Source: Microbacterium terregens
Lineage (GTDB): Bacteria; Pseudomonadota; Alphaproteobacteria; Sphingomonadales; Sphingomonadaceae
Assembly (NCBI RefSeq): GCF_027922045.1
Contig: NZ_BSEX01000004.1
Span: 62,001 to 126,000, forward strand
DNA length: 64,000 bases
Reading direction: 5' to 3'
Below, one piece after another: positions 34,011 to 42,356 of the stretch (the first letter of the stretch is position 1; each line of letters begins with the position of its first letter). The notes under the pieces were generated by a model that was not told the DNA's origin, ran no database searches, and saw only the letters and a program-made list of their open reading frames with translations. The position numbers and the translations under genes are program-made.

Positions 34011-35390
34011 GTGACCGTTTCCGAAACTCCCAGCATCGTCTGGTTCCGCCAGGACCTGCGCCTCTCCGACCAGGCCGCGTTTGCCGCCGCCGCGGCGGAA
34101 GGGCCGGTGCTCGCCGTCTATGTCCTCGATGATGAGACACCCGGCGAATGGCGGATCGGCGGCGCGCAACGCTGGTGGCTGCATCATACGCTCGCCGCAT
34201 TGGCCAAGTCGCTTGCCGATCTCGGCGTCGCGCTGGTGCTGCGGCGTGGCCGCGCAGCCGACGAAATTGCCAGGATCGCGGAGGAGACCGGCGCCAGGCG
34301 CGTCCATTGCCTCGCCCATCAGGAGCCCTGGTGGCGTGAGGCCGAGGATGCACTCGCCCGCTCGGTTGATCTGGTGCGCCACCCTGGTCGGCTGCTGGCC
34401 AAACAGGGCATGGTCCGCACCGGCAGCGGCGGGCCCTTTCGCATCTTCACCCCGTTCTGGCGCGCGCTCCAGCTCCACATGCCGCCACCGCCGCCCGAAC
34501 CGGCGCCCACCAACGTGCAGGGCATGGTCCATCCGCCGCGCAGCGATCGGCTCGAGGATTGGCACCTGCTCCCCACCGCCCCGAACTGGGCGGAGGGCTT
34601 CGCGCACTGGACGCCGGGTGAGGCCGGTGCCCGGGCGCGACTAGAGGCGTTTGCGGACGAAGTCGGCGACTATGATCACGCCCGTAACCTGCCTTCCACC
34701 GACGGCACCTCCAGCCTGTCGCCGCACCTGCACTTCGGCGAAGTCTCTCCCGCCACCGTCTGGCACGCGCTCGACGGCAAGGCTGGCGCGGAAAGCTATC
34801 TGCGCGAGATCGGCTGGCGCGACTTCGCGGCCAACCTGATCGTCCAGCTGCCCGACTATGGCACCGCCCACGGTCGCGCGAAGATGGATGCGCTTGCCTG
34901 GCGCACCGGCCCGGAAGCTGATGCGGAGTTCCGCGCCTGGACACGAGGGCAGACAGGTTACCCGATCGTGGACGCAGGCATGCGGCAGCTCTGGCACATC
35001 GGCTGGATGCACAATCGCGTCCGGATGATCACCGCCAGCTTCCTGGTGAAGCATTTGCTCATCGACTGGCGGCGCGGAGAGCGCTGGTTCTGGGACTGTC
35101 TGGTCGACGCCGACTATGGCAACAACGCCGTCAACTGGCAGTGGATCGCCGGCACGGGCGTCGACTCCAGCCCCTTCGGCCGGATCATGGCGCCGCTCGT
35201 CCAATCGCCCAAGTTCGATGCGGGAGCTTATATCCGCCGCTGGGTGCCGGAACTTGCCGGCCTGGACGACAGCAGGATCCACGACCCGCACGGCGCGGGC
35301 GTGGCGCCGGCCGGCTATCCCGAACCCCTGATCGCCCATCGCCCCGCGCGCGAGCGGGCGCTTGCCGCAGCAGCTGCGGCACGCGGCTGA
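34011..35390 (+). CDS. phr: Deoxyribodipyrimidine photolyase (class I CPD type)
   Basis: This 459-residue protein has an N-terminal alpha/beta antenna domain starting SIVWFRQDLRLSDQAA and a helical FAD-binding domain with SPHLHFGEVSP, TGYPIVDAGMRQLWHIGWMH, NRVRMITASFLVKHLLIDWR, and DADYGNNAVNWQWIAGTGVD. The enzyme uses blue light and FADH- to split cyclobutane pyrimidine dimers. The GTG at 34011 is the only reasonable start near the SIVWFR motif; no clear ribosome-binding site is seen. It starts 59 bases after the tetR gene, so readthrough is possible. Confidence 0.93.
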   Translation: MTVSETPSIVWFRQDLRLSDQAAFAAAAAEGPVLAVYVLDDETPGEWRIGGAQRWWLHHTLAALAKSLADLGVALVLRRGRAADEIARIAEETGARRVHCLAHQEPWWREAEDALARSVDLVRHPGRLLAKQGMVRTGSGGPFRIFTPFWRALQLHMPPPPPEPAPTNVQGMVHPPRSDRLEDWHLLPTAPNWAEGFAHWTPGEAGARARLEAFADEVGDYDHARNLPSTDGTSSLSPHLHFGEVSPATVWHALDGKAGAESYLREIGWRDFAANLIVQLPDYGTAHGRAKMDALAWRTGPEADAEFRAWTRGQTGYPIVDAGMRQLWHIGWMHNRVRMITASFLVKHLLIDWRRGERWFWDCLVDADYGNNAVNWQWIAGTGVDSSPFGRIMAPLVQSPKFDAGAYIRRWVPELAGLDDSRIHDPHGAGVAPAGYPEPLIAHRPARERALAAAAAARG

Positions 35391-35393
35391 AGG

Positions 35394-35419
35394 AGGCGTC
35401 GGCGCACACGCCGACGCCT
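35394..35419. terminator. Bidirectional hairpin between phr and the siderophore receptor gene
   Basis: A perfect 11-bp stem AGGCGTCGGCG/CGCCGACGCCT closes on a four-base loop CACA and lies between two convergent stop codons. No T-run on either side. Confidence 0.65.
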
Positions 35420-35426
35420 GCCTGGC

Positions 35427-37562
35427 TCAGAAGCGGTAGCTCAAGGTCACCGTCGCATTGCGCGGCGCCCCGTAGCGGTACTGGCTGAACGAGCCCACGT
35501 TGCTGTAGAAGGTCTTGTCGAACAGATTGTCGACGTTGGCCTGCAGCTGCAGCTGCTCCGTCACGGCATAGCGCGCCATCAGGCTCACCAGGGTATAGCC
35601 GTCCTGCTGGAAGCGATACGGGGTGTTCAGGACCGAGTTCGTGCCGTCCGAATAGGCTTTGCTGCGATAGTTCACGCCACCGCCGATGGTGAGGCCCGCC
35701 AGCGGACCCTGCAGGTCATAGGTGGTAAAGATCTTGAGCAGCTTGCGCGGCTGGTCGGTGTTGGCGGGTATGTCATCGGCATCTTCGGCCTTGAACTGGC
35801 TGTAGCTGGCGTTGACGTTCCAGCCTGGGAGCGGCTGGCCGGTCGCCTCCAGTTCGAAGCCTTTGCTGACCACGCCCTGGGCGGCACGATAGGGTTGGAA
35901 GATCTGGCCGTCGAGGATGACTTCCGGTCCGTCGATCTGCCCCACATTGTCCTGCTCGATACGGAACAGCGCGATCGAGGTCTGCAGCGCGTCGCCGAAG
36001 AAGCTGCTCTTCAGGCCGATTTCATAGGCATCGCCGTCCAGAGGATCGAGCAACTGGTGTTCGCGATCGTAAAGGTTCTGCGGCTGAAAAATCTTGGTGA
36101 AGCTGGCGTAGAGGCGGTGATTGGGTGTGATGTCGTAGAGCGCCCCGACATATGGGATGAACACGTCGTCATCGCCATAGTCGCTGTTCGTTCCCCAAGC
36201 ATAGCCCGTCTGCTTCCAGCTGGCGAGGCGCCCGCCCAGGATGACCTTGAACGGATCGGCCACGTTCAGGCGGACGGCGCCGTAATAGCCCGTCTGCTTG
36301 ATCCGCTCCTGCTCGTTGCGCACGGGCTCGGTACCCCAGACCGGCTCGGGATAGGGGATGCCCTCCTGGCCGATCACCGGGACGTCGGTGAGCCAGGGCA
36401 GCGGCGCCTCGTAATTGTCGGTGTAGCGCTTGAGGATGCTGTGCAGCGCGCCGACCACCACTTCATGGTCGCGCCCGAACAGGGACACCGCACCCTTCAG
36501 CTGGGCATCGAAGCTGTTCTGATAGCTCACGCCTGCCGACTTGTACGGATTGGTGCCGTCCATCGTGCCCGTCGCCTTGTCGACGGTGCCGTACAGGTAG
36601 AGCAACTGGGTATCGCTGGTGTTCTTGAGGCGGTTGTAATTGACCGTGAGGTTCCACCGGTCGCCGAGTTCCTGGCGGACGGTGGCAAAGATGTTCTGGT
36701 TGGTGCTGTTCCAATAGGTCCAGTCCGCCGCCGTCGTCTGGGAACGCGGAAGATCGGTGAGCGTGCCGTCGCTGTAGAAGGTCGGCAGCGCACCCCAGGT
36801 AGCGCCCCCAGGCTTGGTATCCTGATGGCTGATCCCTGCCCGCACCAGCGTCGTGTCGGTCAGGTCGGCGTCGACCACGCCATAAAGCACCCACTTCTTC
36901 TTGTTCTGGATGTCGATGTAGCTTTCGCCTTCCTCATAGCGGCCGACGACGCGCGCGCGCACGCGTCCGTCCGCCGTCAGCGCGCCGCCGACATCCGCCG
37001 ACAGGCGCCAGGTGTCCCAGCTGCCGAGGCTGGCGTTGACATAGCCGGTCAGGTCGGTGGCATCGGCGTGCTTGCGTACCAGGTTGACCGAGGCCGAGGG
37101 GTCGCCCACGCCCGACAGGAGGCCGGTGGCGCCCCGCACGATCTCCACCCGCTCATAGATGGACACGTCGATGCTGGTTTCACCATTGCCGCCCGCCAGC
37201 GTCCAGGCCGCCGGCACGCCGTCCACCTGGGTGTTCCGGATCTCGAAGCCGCGCGCGAAGAAGCTGTTGCGGACATCGTCGAACTCGTTCGCGGATACGC
37301 CGACCGCGTTGGTGATGACGTCCTTCACCGTGATCAGATTCTGGTCGAGGATGCGCTGCGCCGTCATGATGCTGACTGACTGCGGCGTCTCGCGGACCGT
37401 GAGGCCCAGGCCGGTCGCCGTGTCGATCGCATCGGGGAGAGTATAGGAACCGACCACGACGATCTCTTCGTCCGATGCGTTCGCGTCCGTTTCCTGCGCG
37501 GCTGCAGGAACCGCGACGAGCATGGCTGCTCCGCCCAGCAGAAACGCGATCTTCAATTGCAT
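35427..37562 (-). CDS. TonB-dependent siderophore receptor
   Basis: This 711-residue outer-membrane protein has a signal peptide (LKIAFLLGGAAMLVAVPAAA), a plug domain with TVRETPQSVSIMTAQRILDQ, FFARGFEIRNTQVDGVPA and EIVRGATGLLSGVGDPSASV, and a 22-stranded barrel ending in aromatic SYRF. The plug motifs place it in the FhuA/FpvA siderophore group. It imports ferric siderophore using TonB energy; the ligand cannot be named. The start MQLK at 37562 gives a proper signal peptide. A Fur-like palindrome lies about 50-67 bases upstream. Confidence 0.92.
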   Translation of the reverse strand: MQLKIAFLLGGAAMLVAVPAAAQETDANASDEEIVVVGSYTLPDAIDTATGLGLTVRETPQSVSIMTAQRILDQNLITVKDVITNAVGVSANEFDDVRNSFFARGFEIRNTQVDGVPAAWTLAGGNGETSIDVSIYERVEIVRGATGLLSGVGDPSASVNLVRKHADATDLTGYVNASLGSWDTWRLSADVGGALTADGRVRARVVGRYEEGESYIDIQNKKKWVLYGVVDADLTDTTLVRAGISHQDTKPGGATWGALPTFYSDGTLTDLPRSQTTAADWTYWNSTNQNIFATVRQELGDRWNLTVNYNRLKNTSDTQLLYLYGTVDKATGTMDGTNPYKSAGVSYQNSFDAQLKGAVSLFGRDHEVVVGALHSILKRYTDNYEAPLPWLTDVPVIGQEGIPYPEPVWGTEPVRNEQERIKQTGYYGAVRLNVADPFKVILGGRLASWKQTGYAWGTNSDYGDDDVFIPYVGALYDITPNHRLYASFTKIFQPQNLYDREHQLLDPLDGDAYEIGLKSSFFGDALQTSIALFRIEQDNVGQIDGPEVILDGQIFQPYRAAQGVVSKGFELEATGQPLPGWNVNASYSQFKAEDADDIPANTDQPRKLLKIFTTYDLQGPLAGLTIGGGVNYRSKAYSDGTNSVLNTPYRFQQDGYTLVSLMARYAVTEQLQLQANVDNLFDKTFYSNVGSFSQYRYGAPRNATVTLSYRF

Positions 37563-37612
37563 GACTTTCCCCACAACGCTCATTGCCCAAGGCATGGCTC
37601 CCGCTAGGAGAG

Positions 37613-37629
37613 TTGCGCATCATTCGCAA
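37613..37629 (-). promoter_or_regulatory. Fur-like box upstream of the siderophore receptor
   Basis: On the minus strand it reads TTGCGAATGATGCGCAA: arms TTGCG/CGCAA around a GAATGAT-like core, resembling proteobacterial Fur boxes at siderophore receptor genes. It lies 51-67 bases upstream of the ATG, within the 128-base gap to hemH. Confidence 0.55.
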
Positions 37630-37690
37630 TAGCAGGTCATGAGATTCTTGATCTTCGCTGGGACGGACGCGGCCCTGGTCAATCAACCGG

Positions 37691-38698
37691 CTAGGCGGCT
37701 GTCCTGACCCAGCCTGCGAGTTCCCGTGCCAGAACGGCCCGGAGCATCGCGATCCCGCCGGCGCTGGCGTTCAGGCACGGCAGATAGGCGAACTCGGCAC
37801 CGCCCGCTGCGACGAAGGTCTCGCGTCCCCGGATCGCGAGTTCCTCCAGCGTTTCGACGCAATCGGCCGAGAAACCCGGCGCGAAGATCGCCACCTTCGT
37901 CACGCCCTTGGCGGGAAGGCCGGCGAGCACCGTGTCGGTGGCGGGCCCCAGCCACTTCGCGGGGCCGAAGCGCGACTGGAAGCTGACGGTCAGATCCCGG
38001 CCCAGCGCCTTCGAGAGAAGCTGACCGGTCTCCAGGCACTGGCGGTAATAGGGATCGCCCAGGTCCATGGTGCGCAGGGGCATGCCGTGGAAGCTCGCCA
38101 CCAGCGCCTCCGGCTCCCAGCCGAGCGTCGCGACACTTGCCTCGACCGAAGCCTTCAACGCGTCAATATAGGCTGGATCGTCATGATACGGCGGCAGCGT
38201 GCGGACCGCCGGTTGCCAACGCATCCCCGCCAGCGCCTCGAACGCCTTGTCGTTCGCCGTCGCCGTCGTGGCGGCGCAATATTGCGGGTAGAGCGGCGCC
38301 AGCAGAATGCGCGCGCACCCCGCCTCCTTCAGTGCACGCGCCCGGTCGCCGATGGCGGGGCTGCCATAGCGCATCGCATAGTCCACCACGACGTCCTCGC
38401 CGAACGCCCCTTGCAGCGCCGCCGCCTGCTCCCGGGTGATGGCCGCAAGCGGGGACCCGGCGTCGGTCCATACCTGGGCATAGGCATGCGCCGACTTGCT
38501 GGGACGGGTGGTGAGGACTGCCCCGCGCAGGATCGGCTGCCACAGGAGTTGCGGAAGCTCGATGACCCGGCGGTCGGACAGGAACTCGGCAAGGTAGCGC
38601 CGTACCGCCTTGGGTTCCGGTGCGTCGGGCGTGCCCAGGTTGATGAGCAGCACGCCGACGCGGGGAGGCGGGGTGGCGGGATGGTTCGCCGGGATCAT
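37691..38698 (-). CDS. hemH: Ferrochelatase
   Basis: This 335-residue enzyme inserts ferrous iron into protoporphyrin IX, the last step of heme synthesis, at the inner face of the membrane. Motifs are VGVLLINLGTPDAPEPKAVR at the start, AMRYGSPAI, LAPLYPQYCAATTATANDKA, the metal-site VASFHGMPLRTMDLGDPYYR, TVSFQSRFGPAKWLGP and the active Glu in FSADCVETLEELAIRGRE. The ATG at 38698 has GGGGAGG upstream. It follows the ankyrin gene by 14 bases and so is the third gene of the catalase operon, an apt placement for heme supply. Confidence 0.95.
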   Translation of the reverse strand: MIPANHPATPPPRVGVLLINLGTPDAPEPKAVRRYLAEFLSDRRVIELPQLLWQPILRGAVLTTRPSKSAHAYAQVWTDAGSPLAAITREQAAALQGAFGEDVVVDYAMRYGSPAIGDRARALKEAGCARILLAPLYPQYCAATTATANDKAFEALAGMRWQPAVRTLPPYHDDPAYIDALKASVEASVATLGWEPEALVASFHGMPLRTMDLGDPYYRQCLETGQLLSKALGRDLTVSFQSRFGPAKWLGPATDTVLAGLPAKGVTKVAIFAPGFSADCVETLEELAIRGRETFVAAGGAEFAYLPCLNASAGGIAMLRAVLARELAGWVRTAA

Positions 38699-38712
38699 GC
38701 GACCGCCTCCCC

Positions 38713-39285
38713 TCACTTGGCCGAGAGCGCCGCTGTCAGCGCCGTGTTGCCCTGCGCGGCAGCGACCGAGGCGGCGGTCCGGCCGGTCGCATCCGCGATA
38801 TTGGCATCCGCTCCGGCCGCCACCAGCAGGTCGACCTGAGCGGTCCGGCTGAACAGCGCGGCCATCATCAGCGCGGTCTGACCGGCCTTGTTGCGCGCGT
38901 TCACGTCGCAGCCGGTCTTGAGCAACCGAGCGGCGATGGCGTCGTCACCCTTGAACGCGACGCCCATCTGGGCGGTGTTGCCCTGGCCGGCGTCCGGCTT
39001 GCACGGATCGGCACCGCGTTCGAGCAGCGCCTCCACTGCCTCCTTCTGGCCGTTGTACGCGGCGAGGATCAGCGGCGTGAAACCGCGCCTGTCATACCCG
39101 TCGACGTCGGCGCCGGCCCTCACAAGGGTGTCGATCATGTCGACCCGTCCCAGGCGGGCGGCGTCGAACAGCAGTTCCTGGCGGCGCTCCGCCGACGGCA
39201 CGGCGGTTGCCGGAGCCGCCGAGGCGGCCGGCACCTGCTGGGGAGTCGCCGCTGCAAGCAGCGCGGCAGTCAGCACGACAAACAT
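38713..39285 (-). CDS. Periplasmic ankyrin-repeat protein (AnkB-like)
   Basis: This 190-residue protein has a short signal peptide (MFVVLTAALLAAATPQQVPA) and four to five ankyrin repeats: LLFDAARLGRVDMIDTLVRA, FTPLILAAYNGQKEAVEALL, VAFKGDDAIAARLLKTGCDV, QTALMMAALFSRTAQVDLLV and TAASVAAAQGNTALTAAL. In Pseudomonas aeruginosa the ankyrin protein AnkB is encoded after katB and is needed for full KatB activity in the periplasm. The same order here supports that role by analogy. It is 73 bases after the catalase gene and 14 before hemH. Confidence 0.88.
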   Translation of the reverse strand: MFVVLTAALLAAATPQQVPAASAAPATAVPSAERRQELLFDAARLGRVDMIDTLVRAGADVDGYDRRGFTPLILAAYNGQKEAVEALLERGADPCKPDAGQGNTAQMGVAFKGDDAIAARLLKTGCDVNARNKAGQTALMMAALFSRTAQVDLLVAAGADANIADATGRTAASVAAAQGNTALTAALSAK

Positions 39286-39309
39286 CGGGGGTCCTTTGCT
39301 GAAGAGGGT

Positions 39310-39349
39310 GGGCCCCGGCACGAGGAGGGGGGGACGAGCGCCGGGGCCC
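39310..39349 (-). other. Hairpin in the katB-ankB gap
   Basis: A perfect 10-bp inverted repeat GGGCCCCGGC/GCCGGGGCCC with a 20-base spacer lies between the catalase stop and the ankyrin start. It may dampen ankB and hemH expression relative to katB or stabilise the katB 3' end; no T-run follows. Confidence 0.5.
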
Positions 39350-39358
39350 TCGGGGCGA

Positions 39359-41071
39359 TTAGTTCGCCCCGAACTGCTCAGGATAAGCGGCGCGATATTC
39401 GCTCGCCGCCTTCACGACTTCCGACAGGGGCACGTTCACCGCCTTGGCGACGCGCGTCCCATAGTCCTTGTCGGCCTGGTAGAAGTAGCTGAGCATCATG
39501 GTCTTCACCCGCATGGAGGTGACCTGGCCCAGGTCCCCCGCAAGGTTCTTGACCAAGTCCGCCTTGTCCTGCGGCTTCAGCGACCGGTAGAAGATGCCCG
39601 CCTGCTCGAAGTTGTTGGTCTTCTCGATCGGCTTGGAGTCCACGACGCCGGAGACTTCATAGGTCGAGTTGCGGAACTCGGCCGCCGTCGTCTTGGGCGC
39701 CGTGTCGGCCGGGAAATAGTTCACGTCCGACGAGCGCTGGGTAGCGTTCAGCTGCCCGTCCTGGTTGTTGTTCACCACGGCAACGCGCGGCCGGTTCACC
39801 GGAAGCGTCATGACGTTGGCGCCCACGCGATAGCGCTGGGTATCGGCATAGGAGAACAGCCGGCCCTGGAGCATGCGGTCGGGCGACGGTTCGATGCCGG
39901 GCACCATGTTCGACGGGGCGAACGCCGACTGCTCCGTCCATTCGAAGAAGTTGTCCGGGACCTTGTTGAGGGTCATCTCGCCGATCTTCTTGAACGGCAC
40001 GCCCAGCCATTCCTTGGTGTCGTCGAACGGATTGTAGTTGAGTGACGCGAATTGGTCGGCGGACATGGTCTGCACCATCAGGTCCCAGCTCGGGTGGTTC
40101 CCCGCGGAGATCTGGCCATAAAGGTCGTCGGTCAGGAAGTTGAAGTTTGCCTTTGCGACCTGCTCGCCGTTCAGGTTCTTGACGCCCTGGCGGCTGATCC
40201 AGCGGAACTTTGCGAAGATCGTCTTGCCCTCGGCGTTCACCAGCTTGAACGCATGGACGCCGTTGCCGTCCATGGTGCGGTAGGACGCCGGCGTGCCCAG
40301 GTTGGTCCACACTTGGGTGATCATGTTGGTCGCCTCGGGCGTCTTCGAGAAGAAGTCGAACAGGCGGTTCGGATCCTGCTTGTTGGTGACGGGCGAGGGC
40401 TTGAGCGAGTGGATCATGTCCGGGAACTGGATCGCGTCCCGGATGAAGAAGATCGGCAGGTTGTTGCCGACGAGGTCCCAATTGCCCTGGTCGGTGTAGA
40501 ACTTGGTGGCGAAGCCGTGCGGATCGCGCATCGTCTCCGGGCTGCCCGCGCCGTGGATCACGGTCGAGAAGCGGACGAACACCGGCGTTTCCTTGCCCGG
40601 CACGAACAGCGAGGCCCTAGTGATGTCGGAGATGTCGGCGGTGGCACGGAAAACGCCCTGCGCACCCGTGCCGCGGGCATGGACGACGCGCTCCGGCACG
40701 CGCTCCCGGTCGAACCGGGCCAGCTTCTCGATCAGGTGCGCGTCTTCCAGCAGCACCGGCCCCATGTCGCCCACTGCCTTGGAATGGCGGTTCTCGCCGA
40801 TGGGCGCGCCATTGTCGCGAGTGAACTGGGGTGCGCTGGCCGCAGCGCCATTCCCCCCGGCCTGAACGGTGCCTGCAACGCCCGGCTGCGACAGCACGGG
40901 CCGCTCGGGAACGGTCGGCGCGGCGGCGGTCTGCATGCGGCTTGCAGCCTGAGTCGAGGCGGGGTCCGCGACCTGGTGTGCCTGTGCAAGCACGGGCCCG
41001 ACGAGCGAGAGATTGATGCACGCAGCCAAGAGCCCGGCGCGCGAGGTAGTGAAAGCCATCATGTCGTCCAT
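39359..41071 (-). CDS. katB: Exported monofunctional heme catalase (KatB-like)
   Basis: This 570-residue clade-type small catalase carries an N-terminal signal peptide (FTTSRAGLLAACINLSLVGP, cleavage after VLAQA) and a low-complexity linker before the catalase core. The distal His is in RVVHARGTGAQG (about 131), Asn in VGNNLPIFFIRDA (about 204), and the heme-ligand Tyr in RLFSYADTQRYRVG (about 406). It should degrade hydrogen peroxide in the periplasm. ATGs at 41062 or 41059 are alternative starts. It heads an operon with an ankyrin gene and hemH. The roughly 240-base upstream gap contains no clear OxyR site that I can see. Confidence 0.93.
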   Translation of the reverse strand: MDDMMAFTTSRAGLLAACINLSLVGPVLAQAHQVADPASTQAASRMQTAAAPTVPERPVLSQPGVAGTVQAGGNGAAASAPQFTRDNGAPIGENRHSKAVGDMGPVLLEDAHLIEKLARFDRERVPERVVHARGTGAQGVFRATADISDITRASLFVPGKETPVFVRFSTVIHGAGSPETMRDPHGFATKFYTDQGNWDLVGNNLPIFFIRDAIQFPDMIHSLKPSPVTNKQDPNRLFDFFSKTPEATNMITQVWTNLGTPASYRTMDGNGVHAFKLVNAEGKTIFAKFRWISRQGVKNLNGEQVAKANFNFLTDDLYGQISAGNHPSWDLMVQTMSADQFASLNYNPFDDTKEWLGVPFKKIGEMTLNKVPDNFFEWTEQSAFAPSNMVPGIEPSPDRMLQGRLFSYADTQRYRVGANVMTLPVNRPRVAVVNNNQDGQLNATQRSSDVNYFPADTAPKTTAAEFRNSTYEVSGVVDSKPIEKTNNFEQAGIFYRSLKPQDKADLVKNLAGDLGQVTSMRVKTMMLSYFYQADKDYGTRVAKAVNVPLSEVVKAASEYRAAYPEQFGAN

Positions 41072-41313
41072 GTTGTCGGGTTAGGTGATGTCGGCGGTCG
41101 CTGGCATCACAGCGGTGCGGCCCCTTGGCCCGGCCGGGCGGTGGACCGCCAACGAGCAATGCCGATCACTGTGAGCGAGGAATTTGTCGGAGCATTGGTG
41201 CGCGGGCGGAATCCGAAAGCGATGCCGCTCCCAGCCTCTCGCGCCTGCAACTCGCCGCACTCGGCGTCGCCCCGGCTGGTTCAGCGGCTGCAAGTGCGCG
41301 ATAGCTACGCGCC

Positions 41314-42294
41314 ATGACCCGCCGTTCCGCTCCTGCCGCCGCCCTGCTTGGCATGCTCGCGTTGCTTGCCGGCGATCCAGCCGTCGCCCAGCAGCCGGGC
41401 CCGCCCGGCTTGAGCGTCGTCGACGCGGTGCAGAAGCTGAAGCCCGGCGGCTATCTGTGGGCGCCGCAGATCGCGCCCGACGGGCCGATGATGATCGTGG
41501 TGAGCCTTCGCCTGCAGCGCGCCTATGTCTATCGCAACGGCGTGATGATCGGCGTTTCCACCATCTCTTCCGGCGCCAAGGGACACGAGACGCCGACGGG
41601 CGTCTTCACCGTCCTTCAGAAGGACATCGACCATAAGTCGAATCTGTACAACGGCGCGCCCATGCCGTTCATGCAGCGCCTGACCTGGGACGGGATCGCC
41701 ATGCATGCCGGCAACCTGCCCGGCTACCCGGCCTCGCACGGCTGCATCCGGCTGCCGCTCGCCTTTGCGCGGCTGCTCTACGGCGCCACCAGCAAGGGCA
41801 TGACGGTGGTGATCACTCAGGATGCGCCGGTACCCCGCGTGGCTCCGACCCCGCAGCTGCTGAAGGCGGGCAAGACCACCCGCTCTCCGTCCGGGGATGC
41901 CGGCTTCTGGCAGCCGGAGCGGGCAGTCTCCGGCCCCGTTTCGATCATCGTCAGCGCGGCAGACCGGCGGGTGGTGGTGCTGCGCAACGGCGTGGAGATC
42001 GGGGCAGCCCCCGTCACCCTGCGCGGCGCCATTCCTCGCCCTGCGGCCTATGTCGCCAGCAGCGTCGATGCCGCCGGGGCGCACTGGACCAAGGTCGCGC
42101 TTCCCTGGGACGGCAAGGCGGCGAACTCCCCCGTCGCGGAGGACAAGGACCGCATCAGCGTCGATCCGCGCTTCCGGGATCGCCTGTTGCCGCTGCTGGT
42201 CGCGGGCACCACCGTCGTGGTGACGCCCGACAGCCTCAGCAGCGGCAGCACGGGCGCGCCGATCACGCTTATGACAGACACCGGCGAGCCCTGA
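41314..42294 (+). CDS. L,D-transpeptidase (YkuD family)
   Basis: This 326-residue protein has a signal peptide (LLGMLALLAGDPAVAQQ) and a YkuD catalytic domain with MIVVSLRLQRAYVYRNGVMI and the active-site GYPASHGCIRLPLAFARLLY at about 141-160, where His and Cys are catalytic. It forms 3-3 cross-links in periplasmic peptidoglycan or attaches proteins to it. The C-terminal half (ISIIVSAADRRVVVLRNGVE-like stretch near 208-240) repeats a YkuD-type strand pattern without the HGC motif, suggesting a duplicated, inactive domain. It is divergent from katB. Confidence 0.88.
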   Translation: MTRRSAPAAALLGMLALLAGDPAVAQQPGPPGLSVVDAVQKLKPGGYLWAPQIAPDGPMMIVVSLRLQRAYVYRNGVMIGVSTISSGAKGHETPTGVFTVLQKDIDHKSNLYNGAPMPFMQRLTWDGIAMHAGNLPGYPASHGCIRLPLAFARLLYGATSKGMTVVITQDAPVPRVAPTPQLLKAGKTTRSPSGDAGFWQPERAVSGPVSIIVSAADRRVVVLRNGVEIGAAPVTLRGAIPRPAAYVASSVDAAGAHWTKVALPWDGKAANSPVAEDKDRISVDPRFRDRLLPLLVAGTTVVVTPDSLSSGSTGAPITLMTDTGEP

Positions 42295-42356
42295 CCGCCG
42301 GCCATGGCGAAGTCCCCGATCCAGGGAACGAGCAGGGCTCTGGGAGCCAGCTCCGC

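Noticed and set aside
41072..41313. Possible OxyR site before katB
   Set aside because: Only one ATAG-like half-site (near 41301) is visible, not the four spaced half-sites of an OxyR operator.
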